Below are positions 50,761 to 61,527 of a DNA stretch of 64,000 bases, piece by piece. The notes beneath the pieces are model-generated. The model did no database searches. It was given only the letters and a program-made list of their open reading frames with translations, and was not told the DNA's origin. This DNA comes from Elmis aenea (taxonomy: Eukaryota; Arthropoda; Insecta; Coleoptera; Elmidae), in assembly GCA_947652605.1 (NCBI GenBank), contig OX393579.1, positions 4,464,001-4,528,000 of the forward strand, written 5' to 3'. Position 1 is the first letter of the stretch, and each line of letters begins with the position of its first letter. A program made the position numbers and the translations under genes.

Positions 50761-51389
50761 AGCTAAGTATTAATGTTTTTATATAAATGAAAATTATGCA
50801 ATATTAAATAGGTTTGTTCCAACAAGCGATTTAAAACCAATTCATGGATAAGTACATGAACTGGTTTAATCGCAGAAGTGAACTATGTACTAATAAAAGT
50901 ATTGGCCAGTATTAGTCGTTTTCGGAAAGTTTTTACGTCTGGCTTAACTGTAAATGACATTTGTGTCTATTGGGTTCATAGAAATGTGCGCATCGCAAGG
51001 GTAAACACCTTAAGAATCCAGTACCAAATGGGATTGGGAGGGCGGGGACATAGCTACCAGAGCTCACGTTACTTATGAACAGCGCATGCGTGTAAAAATC
51101 CAAGCGCTAGTGCTTGCCTTCGTTCACGTACTGTTTTGACCGTACCCTGATTCATGTATTAATCTTATAACAGTTGGAACAACCGACTAACCGTTCGGTG
51201 AACTATCAGAGACTGTCCTGGTGCGCGATATTGCTACTGCGCAGAAGCCTGATAGTACATTGGATCGCACACAGCCTTGTTGGAACAAACCTATCGATTT
51301 TTCCAGCAATTATTCTGTTCTGGATTGTCTTTCTAAAGATCTATTTGATTCTTATAGAAATAAAATAACGTTTTTACTAATGCTGCACT
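50761..51389. other. Gene-free, less AT-rich block
   Basis: No supported gene. Short frames (62-67 codons) overlap in several frames. The block lies just beyond the 3' end of the minus-strand secreted-protein gene. Confidence 0.3.
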
Positions 51390-51420
51390 CTTTATTGGTT
51401 AAAATATTAAATTGTTTATT
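51390..51420 (-). terminator. Poly(A) signals of the WAP-like gene
   Basis: Two minus-strand AATAAA hexamers lie 72 and 96 nt beyond the stop codon (51415-51420 and 51391-51396). Either could direct 3' end formation. Confidence 0.6.
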
Positions 51421-51491
51421 GTAACATAAGATATCCCCTTAACAAAGCCGGTCTTGTATTATTTGTAGACGTTGCATTTTGTATGGCTTGA

Positions 51492-51921
51492 CTAAGAACT
51501 TGGTGGCGGATTTGAAGTGGACACCTCAGGTACCGATACCGATACGGACGGTGTTGTTACTGATGGTGTAACAACTGCTGGGGTTGTTACTGATGGTGTT
51601 GTTACAGATAGTGTTGTGGCTTTTGGTCTTTTAATAAGTTTAAGTTGGTAGCTATACTGAAACAGAAAATACATGTTAGTAGTGCACCTTACAAACTCTC
51701 AACGCTCTTATTACCCATGGACTGTAACAATAAACTCCTCCACAAAGCAAAGGGCAACATTTGTAACCCAACAGGCAAGGAACAGTAGCACAGGTAACAT
51801 CTTCACAATCCATGTTTTGAGGAGGTACTGCAGGACACTGCGTACCGCCTAACTGTGCTGAAACATCATGTCGATCTACCACCACCAATACAACAGCAAG
51901 AACGAAAAATAGTCGAGACAT
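51492..51921 (-). CDS. Secreted WAP-like cysteine-rich protein with mucin-like tail
   Basis: A two-exon gene. Exon 1 (51921-51715, 69 codons) starts MSRLFFVLAVVLVVV, a clear signal peptide with likely cleavage near DVSA-Q. It is followed by eight cysteines at residues 29, 39, 44, 49, 55, 56, 60 and 65; the second half, C-x5-CC-x3-C-x4-C with KCC, resembles the WAP four-disulfide core, although the first spacings differ. The intron (51714-51657) is 58 nt with GTAATA and TTTCTGTTTCAG, phase 0. Exon 2 (51656-51492, 54 codons) is a Ser/Thr/Val/Pro-rich tail with repeated SVTTP, likely O-glycosylated. The predicted 123-residue product is extracellular; WAP proteins are often protease inhibitors or antimicrobial, but which applies here is unknown. 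Both exons are intact. Confidence 0.8.
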
Positions 51922-51953
51922 GTTGTACTGTTAGAAGTACAAGTCTATGATAT

Positions 51954-51984
51954 TGAGTGTCTGTGGGGTGGAATTCTTTTTATA
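51954..51984 (-). promoter_or_regulatory. TATA box and initiator of the WAP-like gene
   Basis: On the minus strand TATAAAAAG occupies 51984-51976, and a TCAAT initiator puts +1 at 51954, 30 nt from the first base of the TATA box. This spacing is canonical. The implied 5' UTR is 33 nt. Confidence 0.7.
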
Positions 51985-52746
51985 CTTATACGGACAGCGT
52001 TATCATGTAATGCTTTATGAAATATTCTGGGAAAACGTGAGGTAGTTATTGGATTGCTTGTAAATGGTAATAAATTGTATAGAAAAAAATTCTAATTGTA
52101 GGAAAAAACTGCACGCGTAACACGTATTTCAAAACTGCCACAGTTTTATCAGCTGCCTAGTGTTCGATAATGTTTTATTTATTTGAATGTTCGACAGTTT
52201 CTTGCAATACTTTCTTACTTAAAAAAAAACGTCTCCTTTTTATCACTGTTGCAAAAAAACGTGGAGTGTTGAAATTAGCTCTATTAAAACTGTCGCCTCT
52301 TAAGGCAACTTAGAATAACTATTTCAAACTATTATACATTGTGCAATAAATTTGGTTCATCAAGAAAGCAGTAATTAGACTTATATAACGAAACTCGTGT
52401 CCCCTATAATAAGCGAGTTCTCTGTTTTTTCTTCCTTATTCTGTACAGATTCTCTAGTAACAGTAAGAAATCTTAAATCTTATTATGTATGGTTTATATT
52501 TTAGCGTTATTTCGTTGATTATTTCATATGGATTTAACAACCAAGCGAATTTCTCCTTCAATAATCTTTATGTTAATTTTACACACATGCTGTATAGTGT
52601 AAAGAACACGCAACTAAATTTTAATGTTGTTCTGCGTCATGGCAAAAACCTAAATCTGTAATTAGTCATTTGTCAAAGGCGGTTTAGCCATCATCGCATG
52701 GGCTTTATGGGATAAACATCTACTTAAGACAACTTTGTTTCGTGGT
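51985..52746. other. Upstream region of the WAP-like gene
   Basis: No other gene. AT-rich, unique in the window. It would contain any distal control of the secreted-protein gene. It ends at the left arm of the large inverted repeat. Confidence 0.4.
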
Positions 52747-54436
52747 AATCAAAGTGTAAAGATTTATGATCTTGTTAGGGAAAACATGAACAGGCTTATC
52801 CAAGATATAAAGTTGTTTGACATTTAGACACCGCGTTTAGAATTTTAAACAGGGTATTGATAAATTGTTAGATTAATTTGTAATAAGTACCACAACGCAA
52901 TGTGTTCAGGACAGTGGCATATTAATTATTGGTATATTTTATTATATATATTAATTATTGGTTATTTTTTTAAACATGGAAAACAGTAGATTTGATTGAA
53001 AATGATATATTTTTGGTGCACATACCCTCAAAAAAAAGTCAGATATTTCATTTAACAAATAAAATGTTTATTTTTATTAAAATAAATTTAAGAAAATAAA
53101 AAACAAAATATTCTTCACAAAAAAGAACAACATAAATGCAGTTTTACTTAAGCAGCTTACACCACAGCCCCTCCTACACTAATGAGAATTGGATTATTGG
53201 CACGGCGTTAGTAGGACAGAACCGAATTCAAGGAATATTTTATCCACAATAACTTGTTTGTCCTGATGTTAATGCCCTGTTGATGTAGGTTTGTAGACAG
53301 AAGGTGTAAACATGTCAATTCTTAGAAGTACCCTCCCTAAGCTGATAACAGGTAATTAGCTACAAAACCAGAAATCCGCATAATATCTTGCCACAAACTA
53401 TACCAGTTGTATAGTCTATTTCAAGATATTTTAACCTGCTAATAACAGCATTATCTATACTTACTACTAAACTTGTCAGATTGAAACTTGACGCCAAATT
53501 TAAACGAAAATAGCAAAACATTCGAAAAACCGGTTAACCGGTTAATTGAGATGGAATAACCGGTTATCGGTTATCGAAAAAAGGCTCCGGTTAACCGGTT
53601 TTCCAATCCCTAGTCCTAGCCATTGTATTCTTTTGGCATTTATTACTATATCTGTGGTAGCTTTTTTGAAAATTATACATATTTCCTCGTTCGTTCTTCT
53701 TAAACGGAATGCCACAGATTAAATTTCCAGCATGGGGATCTCGCTGTAATCTGCGACACCCTGTATATCCTCATCTGTTCTCTTTGCTTACACTATACTC
53801 CTGTCTTCCTTTTCCATCTTCTTAGGGTTTCCTTTGCATTTTTGTTCAGTACCCAGGTCTCACACCCATAGATCGCTGTAGGTCTTAATATTGTCTTAAC
53901 AAACGAAATTTGGTGCTCCTAGATAAATGTTCTGCTCTTATTAGGTTATTTAAGGCTCCTGCACTTCTGTTGGCTTTCAGTATCCTCCTGCTTATGTCTT
54001 CTTCTTCTTCCATTCTGTTTGTGAGTAGTGGCCCTAAGTACACAAATTCTTTTACCTCCTCAAATTCCCCTACCACTAGCCTGTCTTCTATTGTTTGTTA
54101 TCTTATCCTCATTAGCTTGTTCTTAACTTCGTTTATCCTTAATCCCATTTTTTGTGCTGCTTCTGCCTTCTGCTTGTGATCTCTCCTAGTTCTTTCAAGG
54201 TTCTTGCCAGTATAGCTACATCATCGGCGCAACTTATGAGTTGGTGACTTTTGTTTAGTATTGTTCCCTTTCTGTTCGGTCTTCCGTCTCTTACTCTTTT
54301 TTTTTTTCAGAACTACGTTGAATATGAGGGCTGCATACAACATTTAAATAGTTTGGTTGTTGTTAATTATAATTTTCTGTATTTAATTCTGAAAGTGAAG
54401 CAATGTATTTTATTCATAATGTTCTGTTTTGAAGCC
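52747..54436 (+). repeat. Left arm of 6.5-kb inverted repeat
   Basis: Reads TAATCAAAGTGTAAAGATTT... to ...GTTTTGAAGCC and is the reverse complement of 57555-59247. No mismatch was seen in the parts compared, and the embedded 63-residue LINE frame is identical in both arms. The arm holds a hAT-like end rich in AACCGGTT (53521-53611), a fragment of fold-back B (53718-53765) and a LINE fossil. The ends show no terminal repeats or target duplication of a known TE, so it looks like a duplicated composite. Confidence 0.9.
53766..54290 (-). pseudogene. LINE RT fragment in left arm
   Basis: Minus strand: KSHQLISCADDVAILARTL, carrying the catalytic motif ADD with Cys in place of the usual Tyr. After a frame shift it gives VGEFEEVKEFVYLGPLLTN and RRILKANRSAGALNNLIR, then AIYGCETWVLNKNA, the RT-thumb region of RTE/CR1-type LINEs. 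Several frame breaks are present. The same fragment occurs mirrored at 57700-58225. Confidence 0.85.
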
Positions 54437-55009
54437 ATTTACAAAAAATGTCTACAAAAAGTGCTCGTTAGATAACGTAATCGTTATGAGCTCGGCGCCA
54501 AAGTGTAATGACGGGTTAGGTTAGGACGAAAGGCGTTGTTTTGTTTATGACAGTAGGGTTTGTGACGCAAAGTGGCGTATCTGAGGGCGACTTCCTTAAC
54601 ACACGTCTTCCTTTTAACATTAAATACGTTTTACGATCGCTGTAATTACGAATGAGAACAGTCGTTTCATGTAAAGTACTTTTACGCGACATTACAGCAT
54701 CGCGCACATCACCGAACGCATTTTGGATAAAAATGATAGTCAAGACCGGCGTCGCCTTAAAAATATGAGCGCTGAAGATTTGAAACTTTTTTATGCGGAC
54801 GAAAGCCGTGTTGCTTTATATTATGTTTCGGTGTTGAGTATAATAAGTACCGTGCAGGGCCGTATTTTCATGTAAAGTGCGACTAAGTAGGTTTTGAGGG
54901 AGTTTACTTAAATTTATGCACCCACAGTTAAGGTGAGCACATAATTAAATCCCTTGGCGTTTGTTATCTTCATAGAATGTTGACGACCAGTAGGTGACGA
55001 AATTTGTAT
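54437..55009. other. Unique spacer
   Basis: No gene. A GGGTTAGGTTAGG phrase (54512) and a CAGGGCCGT phrase (54855) resemble TE ends without partners. The 75-codon minus-strand frame at 54516-54743 lacks motifs. Confidence 0.3.
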
Positions 55010-56610
55010 ACAGGGTGTCCCAGCCAAGACGAATTATTCGATAGCTCTGTTATAAGTAATAATAGTAAAAAAAGTTAAATGTAAAAGTTGTTTGTAATCA
55101 TTCACTACATAACCTAAAATTATTTTTACCCATACACAGTGTTTTGTTCTTGCGCACTGATACCACACATTGTTTTTTTATAAGGAAAACTTTGTATATT
55201 TTTGGTTGTAAAATTTAATTTTCTTTCAAAAATATTATAGATTGTTTGTGTCTAAAATAAACATAACAACATCAGAGCAATTTACTTTGGTAATTTATTG
55301 GACAATAGTGTCATAGTGATTGTTAACTAGTAAAATTTAAAAAATATTATACAGGGTGTTCGTTATACTCGGTCCATTTCGCTAAACTTTAAACGCATAG
55401 AAGTCATCTTTTTTAAATAGCACACCCTTAATATTTTTACACATTCTTGTAAAAAATTTAATTATCTTCCAAAGTTATTCAGCATATTTTATGTCTAAAT
55501 ATAATATTTTTGAAGTTATATCTTTTCTTCTGATTATTTGCGAGTATTTTACATAAAATATCGGTAGTAGCCTTTGAAAATTCAAAACAAATTGTATGAA
55601 CTGTCAACGCAATAGTTTTATTTGATTTATTTATACTATCGTCACCTGTGTACTTAATAAAACAAACGTGTTTTACTTTAGACAGTTTTTTATTTACCAA
55701 AATACGTTGCAATATGTATTGACCTAATGCACGGAAATAATCTACTAGCAACTAAAGTTTAAACAACCATCTATCTTGACTTGTAGCTTTTGTTATTATT
55801 TTGTTTTAATTTTTGTTGTTTGTTTTCGTAATCTTTTGCAGTTTGGAATTTTATTGTTATGAAAAGTAGCTTTATCGAAAACAGCAGACAGTTTTTTTTT
55901 CAAGTTCATTAAATTAATAATATTCATGTTGTTTAATATTGTTAATTGCAGTTTTGGTAATACCAGTATAATGACATTGTTTTTTTTTAATATGTTAACC
56001 ATCTATTACAGTAATTCTAAAAGAAAACGTAATCAATTTTGTACTTTTTACATAGTATTTTTATTCAGTTAAACACTAGTAGTACTAATATTCTGCCTCA
56101 ATATTTAGGGTGTTCCATTTAAAAAAGATGACTTATATGCGTTTAAAGTTTAGCAAAATGGGCCGAGTATACTGAATACCCTGTATATTATTTTGAAAGT
56201 TTAAGCAGTCAGCAATCACTATGACACTTTTGTCTAATAAATTACCAGAGGAATTTGCTGTGGCGTTGTTATGTTAATAAATATAAATATATTTATAAAG
56301 GTCTGTAATACAGATTCTGTATCTTTCAAAATTTTCAAAAAAAACATTAAAAACTCAAAAACGGTTCATTTTAGACATAAGCAAATTCTGATATTTTTGA
56401 AAGAGAATTTAATTTTACATCTAAAAATAACAAAATATGCAGTGTTTTATTTAAAGAAACAATGTTTTGTGTCAGCGCGCAAAAACAGAACACTTGTGTT
56501 TAGAAAATAATTTTAGGTTTAGTAGTAAACGATTACAAAACAACTTTTATCAAAAATGTTTTCAAAAATTATTACTTATAACAGAACTATCGAATAATTG
56601 AGACAAACGG
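55010..56610. mobile_element. Fold-back E, ~1.6 kb, partly decayed
   Basis: Starts ACAGGGTGTCCCAGCC. GAATTATTCGATAGCTCTGTTATAAG is mirrored near 56575-56600. The inner modules ACAGGGTGTTCGTTATACTCGG (55351) and its mirror (56160) also pair, so the arms span most of the element. The right terminal motif has decayed. Related to D1/D2 by shared phrases such as CTACATAACCTAAAATTATTTT. It lies between the arms of the larger inverted repeat. Confidence 0.75.
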
Positions 56611-56877
56611 CATTTTACTAAGAAAAATAAACTCTTTAACGTAGTAAAATTTGAAAAGACATTGTTTGAGCCGTTTTCGAGAAAAGTTTTCAAAATTTTG
56701 AATTTTTTAAACAATTTCGTATTTTAAATATAACCAAAAAACGTTAATCGTTTTTTTTTTATAGAGCTTAACATAGACTACAATGCTACAGAAACAGACA
56801 TTTTTGGTCTATCAATGTTTTCATGTAATTTAGGGTTGTCTTTTTAAATTAAACACCCTGTATATTAGTTATTATTT
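56611..56877. other. Remnant of another ACACCCTGT-ended element
   Basis: The stretch ends at 56866 with ACACCCTGT, preceded by AATTTAGGGTTGTCTTTTT, which looks like a solo right end of the same broad group. No gene. Confidence 0.45.
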
Positions 56878-57554
56878 AAAAAATGAAATATTTGCACGAA
56901 CTTTGTTTAATACTTTTAAAGGCTCTATTGAAAACTACTATAAAAAATTTACATTTTTAACGTCTGGCGCATACACGCACACAGACACCCACACGCACAC
57001 AAAGGGTGTTTGAAGTTCGAGTTTAAACATGGAAATCTTGCGTATTATAAAAGCTAGGATATAAATTTAAATTTGGTGAAGTTGCTAAATTAATAATCCG
57101 AAGAGAAATTGGAAATATGTCAAACGGTATCCAAGAAAATTGGGAAAAACCGGAAAATACGGTTTTTGAAAATCGTTTGCAACTTCTTTGTATTATAAAA
57201 TATTTCAAATGTGTAAAAAGTCGTTTCATTCATCTCTCTAATTTAATATATTTACAAAAATTAATTTGGTGGCCACACCGGATATTTCTTTGTTATGATC
57301 TTTTTTTTACTAATCAAAACCAGTTACATCTTAATACCTGAAATATCTTTACCTATTTACCTATTATAATATTTCGATTAACACTTTGTGCATTCATGCA
57401 AATAAATTTTGCCAAAACCTGGCCACATTTTTAACTAGTAGTCTTTATTTTAATCGATTGCAAAATTTTTTTAAATGCGTGATTGATCGCTGTGTACGTG
57501 ACTTTTAGGTGTTTGCCGTGTGCAAAATTAGGTAAGCACTTGAACTCATGTTAA
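56878..57554 (+). repeat. Direct repeat DR, copy 1
   Basis: About 680 bp, repeated in the same orientation at 60674-61350. It begins TGAAATATTTGCACGAACTT, has a CA-rich microsatellite-like stretch (ACACGCACAC), and ends GAACTCATGTTAAGG. A 67-74-codon frame is shared by both copies, but it is AT-driven with no motif. It abuts the right inverted-repeat arm. Confidence 0.85.
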
Positions 57555-59247
57555 GGCTTCAAAACAGAACATTATGAATAAAATACATTGCTTCACTTTC
57601 AGAATTAAATACAGAAAATTATAATTAACAACAACCAAACTATTTAAATGTTGTATGCAGCCCTCATATTCAACGTAGTTCTGAAAAAAAAAAAGAGTAA
57701 GAGACGGAAGACCGAACAGAAAGGGAACAATACTAAACAAAAGTCACCAACTCATAAGTTGCGCCGATGATGTAGCTATACTGGCAAGAACCTTGAAAGA
57801 ACTAGGAGAGATCACAAGCAGAAGGCAGAAGCAGCACAAAAAATGGGATTAAGGATAAACGAAGTTAAGAACAAGCTAATGAGGATAAGATAACAAACAA
57901 TAGAAGACAGGCTAGTGGTAGGGGAATTTGAGGAGGTAAAAGAATTTGTGTACTTAGGGCCACTACTCACAAACAGAATGGAAGAAGAAGAAGACATAAG
58001 CAGGAGGATACTGAAAGCCAACAGAAGTGCAGGAGCCTTAAATAACCTAATAAGAGCAGAACATTTATCTAGGAGCACCAAATTTCGTTTGTTAAGACAA
58101 TATTAAGACCTACAGCGATCTATGGGTGTGAGACCTGGGTACTGAACAAAAATGCAAAGGAAACCCTAAGAAGATGGAAAAGGAAGACAGGAGTATAGTG
58201 TAAGCAAAGAGAACAGATGAGGATATACAGGGTGTCGCAGATTACAGCGAGATCCCCATGCTGGAAATTTAATCTGTGGCATTCCGTTTAAGAAGAACGA
58301 ACGAGGAAATATGTATAATTTTCAAAAAAGCTACCACAGATATAGTAATAAATGCCAAAAGAATACAATGGCTAGGACTAGGGATTGGAAAACCGGTTAA
58401 CCGGAGCCTTTTTTCGATAACCGATAACCGGTTATTCCATCTCAATTAACCGGTTAACCGGTTTTTCGAATGTTTTGCTATTTTCGTTTAAATTTGGCGT
58501 CAAGTTTCAATCTGACAAGTTTAGTAGTAAGTATAGATAATGCTGTTATTAGCAGGTTAAAATATCTTGAAATAGACTATACAACTGGTATAGTTTGTGG
58601 CAAGATATTATGCGGATTTCTGGTTTTGTAGCTAATTACCTGTTATCAGCTTAGGGAGGGTACTTCTAAGAATTGACATGTTTACACCTTCTGTCTACAA
58701 ACCTACATCAACAGGGCATTAACATCAGGACAAACAAGTTATTGTGGATAAAATATTCCTTGAATTCGGTTCTGTCCTACTAACGCCGTGCCAATAATCC
58801 AATTCTCATTAGTGTAGGAGGGGCTGTGGTGTAAGCTGCTTAAGTAAAACTGCATTTATGTTGTTCTTTTTTGTGAAGAATATTTTGTTTTTTATTTTCT
58901 TAAATTTATTTTAATAAAAATAAACATTTTATTTGTTAAATGAAATATCTGACTTTTTTTTGAGGGTATGTGCACCAAAAATATATCATTTTCAATCAAA
59001 TCTACTGTTTTCCATGTTTAAAAAAATAACCAATAATTAATATATATAATAAAATATACCAATAATTAATATGCCACTGTCCTGAACACATTGCGTTGTG
59101 GTACTTATTACAAATTAATCTAACAATTTATCAATACCCTGTTTAAAATTCTAAACGCGGTGTCTAAATGTCAAACAACTTTATATCTTGGATAAGCCTG
59201 TTCATGTTTTCCCTAACAAGATCATAAATCTTTACACTTTGATTACT
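57555..59247 (-). repeat. Right arm of 6.5-kb inverted repeat
   Basis: Mirror of 52747-54436. Its outer end (...CACTTTGATTA at 59247) cuts directly into a NACHT gene fragment, and its inner end abuts copy 1 of the 680-bp direct repeat. The same hAT-like AACCGGTT block lies at 58378-58470. Confidence 0.9.
57700..58225 (+). pseudogene. LINE RT fragment in right arm
   Basis: Mirror copy of the fragment at 53766-54290, in plus orientation, with the same CADDVAILART motif, the same intact 63-codon piece (57915-58106) and the same frame breaks. The frame breaks therefore predate the inverted duplication. Confidence 0.85.
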
Positions 59248-60672
59248 CCGTCTTTCTGAACTAATTTAGTTAAATTTTTAAGAACGGCATCAAACTTTGA
59301 TAATTCGGTTTCGACGTCCAGTTCGTTTATTAATTCACTGGGAAATATAATTTTTAGAGCGTACAAACTTTGATACTCGTTGATTAAATCGCCAATTTCT
59401 TTATTGTAATGACCAAATTTGGATTTCAATATTTCCAATTTTGCGCGAACAAAATGTTCATACAAATATAGCAAATTGAAACTTTCGCTCAAAACAAGTT
59501 CTCCTGTTTGTGCATAATTCTTACAATCATCACTAAAAACCTCCGCTAACAGTCTACACAGTGAATTCGTTATCCCAATCGCTTAAATTTTGTTCAGTCA
59601 ATTCCAACAATTTATCAACAAATATTTGTACTCTATTATCGCTATAATCGTCTTGCAGATTATCAATTTCTTGTGTGAAATATTTATTCAAAAACGTTAT
59701 TTGATCATTTTTACTAAACGGATTCAATGCGATACTCAAAGTGTCAAACTTATCCTCTACATGCGCCTGCATTACCGGTCTAGTAGTGAGAATCATCTTA
59801 TAACTGTTATCGTACAAAGATCTGATCATATCAGTCACCTCATACGTTGTCGCAATTTCGTCAAACCCATCAAAAATAATGAAAACACGATTTTGAGTCA
59901 ACAAATAATTAAATATTAATTCATTAATTTCTGTACCGCACGAATTCTCGGCCATGATGGCTTTATTAAAATGCATTAAATGTTGAGACGGATTTGCACA
60001 ATTTGCTTTAAATTCGTTACTGTCGTAATAATCTAAGTAAAGTTTTAAATCTACGTTTAACACCCAAATATCTGATGGTATTTTGTCAGCTAGATAATTC
60101 ATGAGAGTGGATTTTCCCATCCCTGGACCTGCGCTAATAATACAAAGTTTGTTATGAAGATTATCAACTAAATTAATTGAAGAAAAACTAACGTCAGATT
60201 TTGTTCTATATTTTTTGATATTGCTGATGCCACGTTCGGTCTTAATTAATTCAAAACTGCTATCATTTTCATGCAAACGCAATGCGTGTACGCGCTTTTT
60301 TGGAATACTTTTCCATATATATTGGAAACAGTTATTTTGTGTTAAAATAATATTGCAATTATTAGAAATAGTACCTTTGATAATAATATTAGTTGAATAG
60401 TCAACGTTTTTGTTTTTAATATCAATATTATATTTTTTTAAACATTCGTTAAAAACATTTTCATTCTCAACGATAACTACAAATATATCATTTTTACATT
60501 TTATCAGTGCCTTAGGATGAATTATTATTTTAGATAAAGTTTGAGGTAAGTAAGAAGGGAGCAACGCATTTAAATCATTTCCTACACAAAATTTATTTAT
60601 CAGAATATAAATTAAATCTTTTACTAAAAGTTTATCTGTCAACTGTTCAATGTTAGGCATTGTTTTTAATTT
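59248..60672 (-). pseudogene. Truncated NACHT-domain NTPase copy
   Basis: The minus strand carries a 368-codon frame (60660-59554). Residues 178-185 are GPGMGKST, a Walker A; 259-268 are VFIIFDGFDE, a NACHT-type Walker B; and 289-295 are MILTTRP, a sensor-like motif. The frame breaks at about 59560 and homology continues in another frame (LLAEVFSDDCKNYAQTGELV, then 59492-59232). The C-terminus is cut by the inverted repeat at 59247. The apparent start ATG aligns with an internal ATA codon of the plus-strand gene (about 93% identity over 96 bp by eye), and homology stops at 60672, where the direct repeat begins. It is therefore a 5'- and 3'-truncated, frameshifted paralogue. NACHT NTPases oligomerise on ligand sensing in STAND proteins; this copy probably makes no functional protein, unless the frameshift is an assembly error. 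Confidence 0.85.
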
Positions 60673-60673
60673 G

Positions 60674-61350
60674 TTTGAAATATTTGCACGAACTTTGTAA
60701 AATACTTTTAAAGGCTCTATTGAAAACTACTATAAAAAATTTACATTTTTAACGTCTGGCGCATACACACATACAGACACACGCACGCACACAAAGGGTG
60801 TTTGAAGTTCGAGTTTAAACATGGGAATCTTGCATATCATGAAAACTAGGATTTAGATTTAAATTTGGCAAAGTAGCTTAATTTATAATCCAAAGAGAAA
60901 TTGGAAATATCTCAAACGGTATCCGTGAAAATTGGGGAAAAAACCGGAAAATACGATTTTTGAAAATCGTTTGCAACTTCTTTGTATTATAAAATATTTC
61001 AAATGTGTAAAAAGTCGTTTTATTCATCTCTCTAATTTAATATATTTACAAAAATTAATTTGGTGGCCACACCGGATATTTCTTTGTTATGATCTTTTTT
61101 TTACTAATCAAAACCAGTTACATCTTAATACCTGAAATATCTTTACCTATTTACCTATTATAATATTTCGATTAACACTTTGTGCAATCATGCAAATAAA
61201 TTTTGCCAAAACCTGGCCACATTTTTAACAAGTAGTTTTTATTTTAATCGATTGCAAAAATTTTTTAAATGCGTGATTGATCGCTGTGTACGTGACTTTT
61301 AGGTGTTTGCCGTGTGCAAAATTAGGTAAGCACTTGAACTCATGTTAAGG
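60674..61350 (+). repeat. Direct repeat DR, copy 2
   Basis: Second copy of the 680-bp sequence at 56878-57554, ~95% alike by eye. It separates the truncated minus-strand NACHT copy from the promoter region of the plus-strand gene, and its right end lies about 180 bp before that gene's start codon. It may be an unrecognised TE or a duplicated piece of the upstream region. Confidence 0.85.
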
Positions 61351-61527
61351 TACGATCGATAAGGTATTACATTTTTAATTTGGCTAACCTATAGCTGCAC
61401 CCATTTGATAAGATAAAATAATTTATATATATTTGTACTTTTCATATTCCACGCACTTGAAAGTTTTTTCAAGGTACATTCGTAGTTCGCGTATCGAAAG
61501 AATTTTCATAGTACAGAAGTCAGTGAG
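61351..61527 (+). promoter_or_regulatory. Candidate promoter of the plus-strand NACHT gene
   Basis: Unique sequence between the direct repeat and the start codon. It contains TGATAAGATAA (61408-61418), two overlapping GATA motifs of the kind common in fat-body and immune promoters, and an ATTTATATATAT TATA-like stretch at 61421. A TCAGT initiator motif at 61519 is only a few bases before the ATG, which is unusually close, so the real start site is uncertain. Confidence 0.35.

Noticed and set aside
60674..61135. 67-codon frame conserved between the two direct repeats
   Set aside because: Conservation is explained by duplication of the whole 680 bp; the composition is AT-driven and no motif is present.
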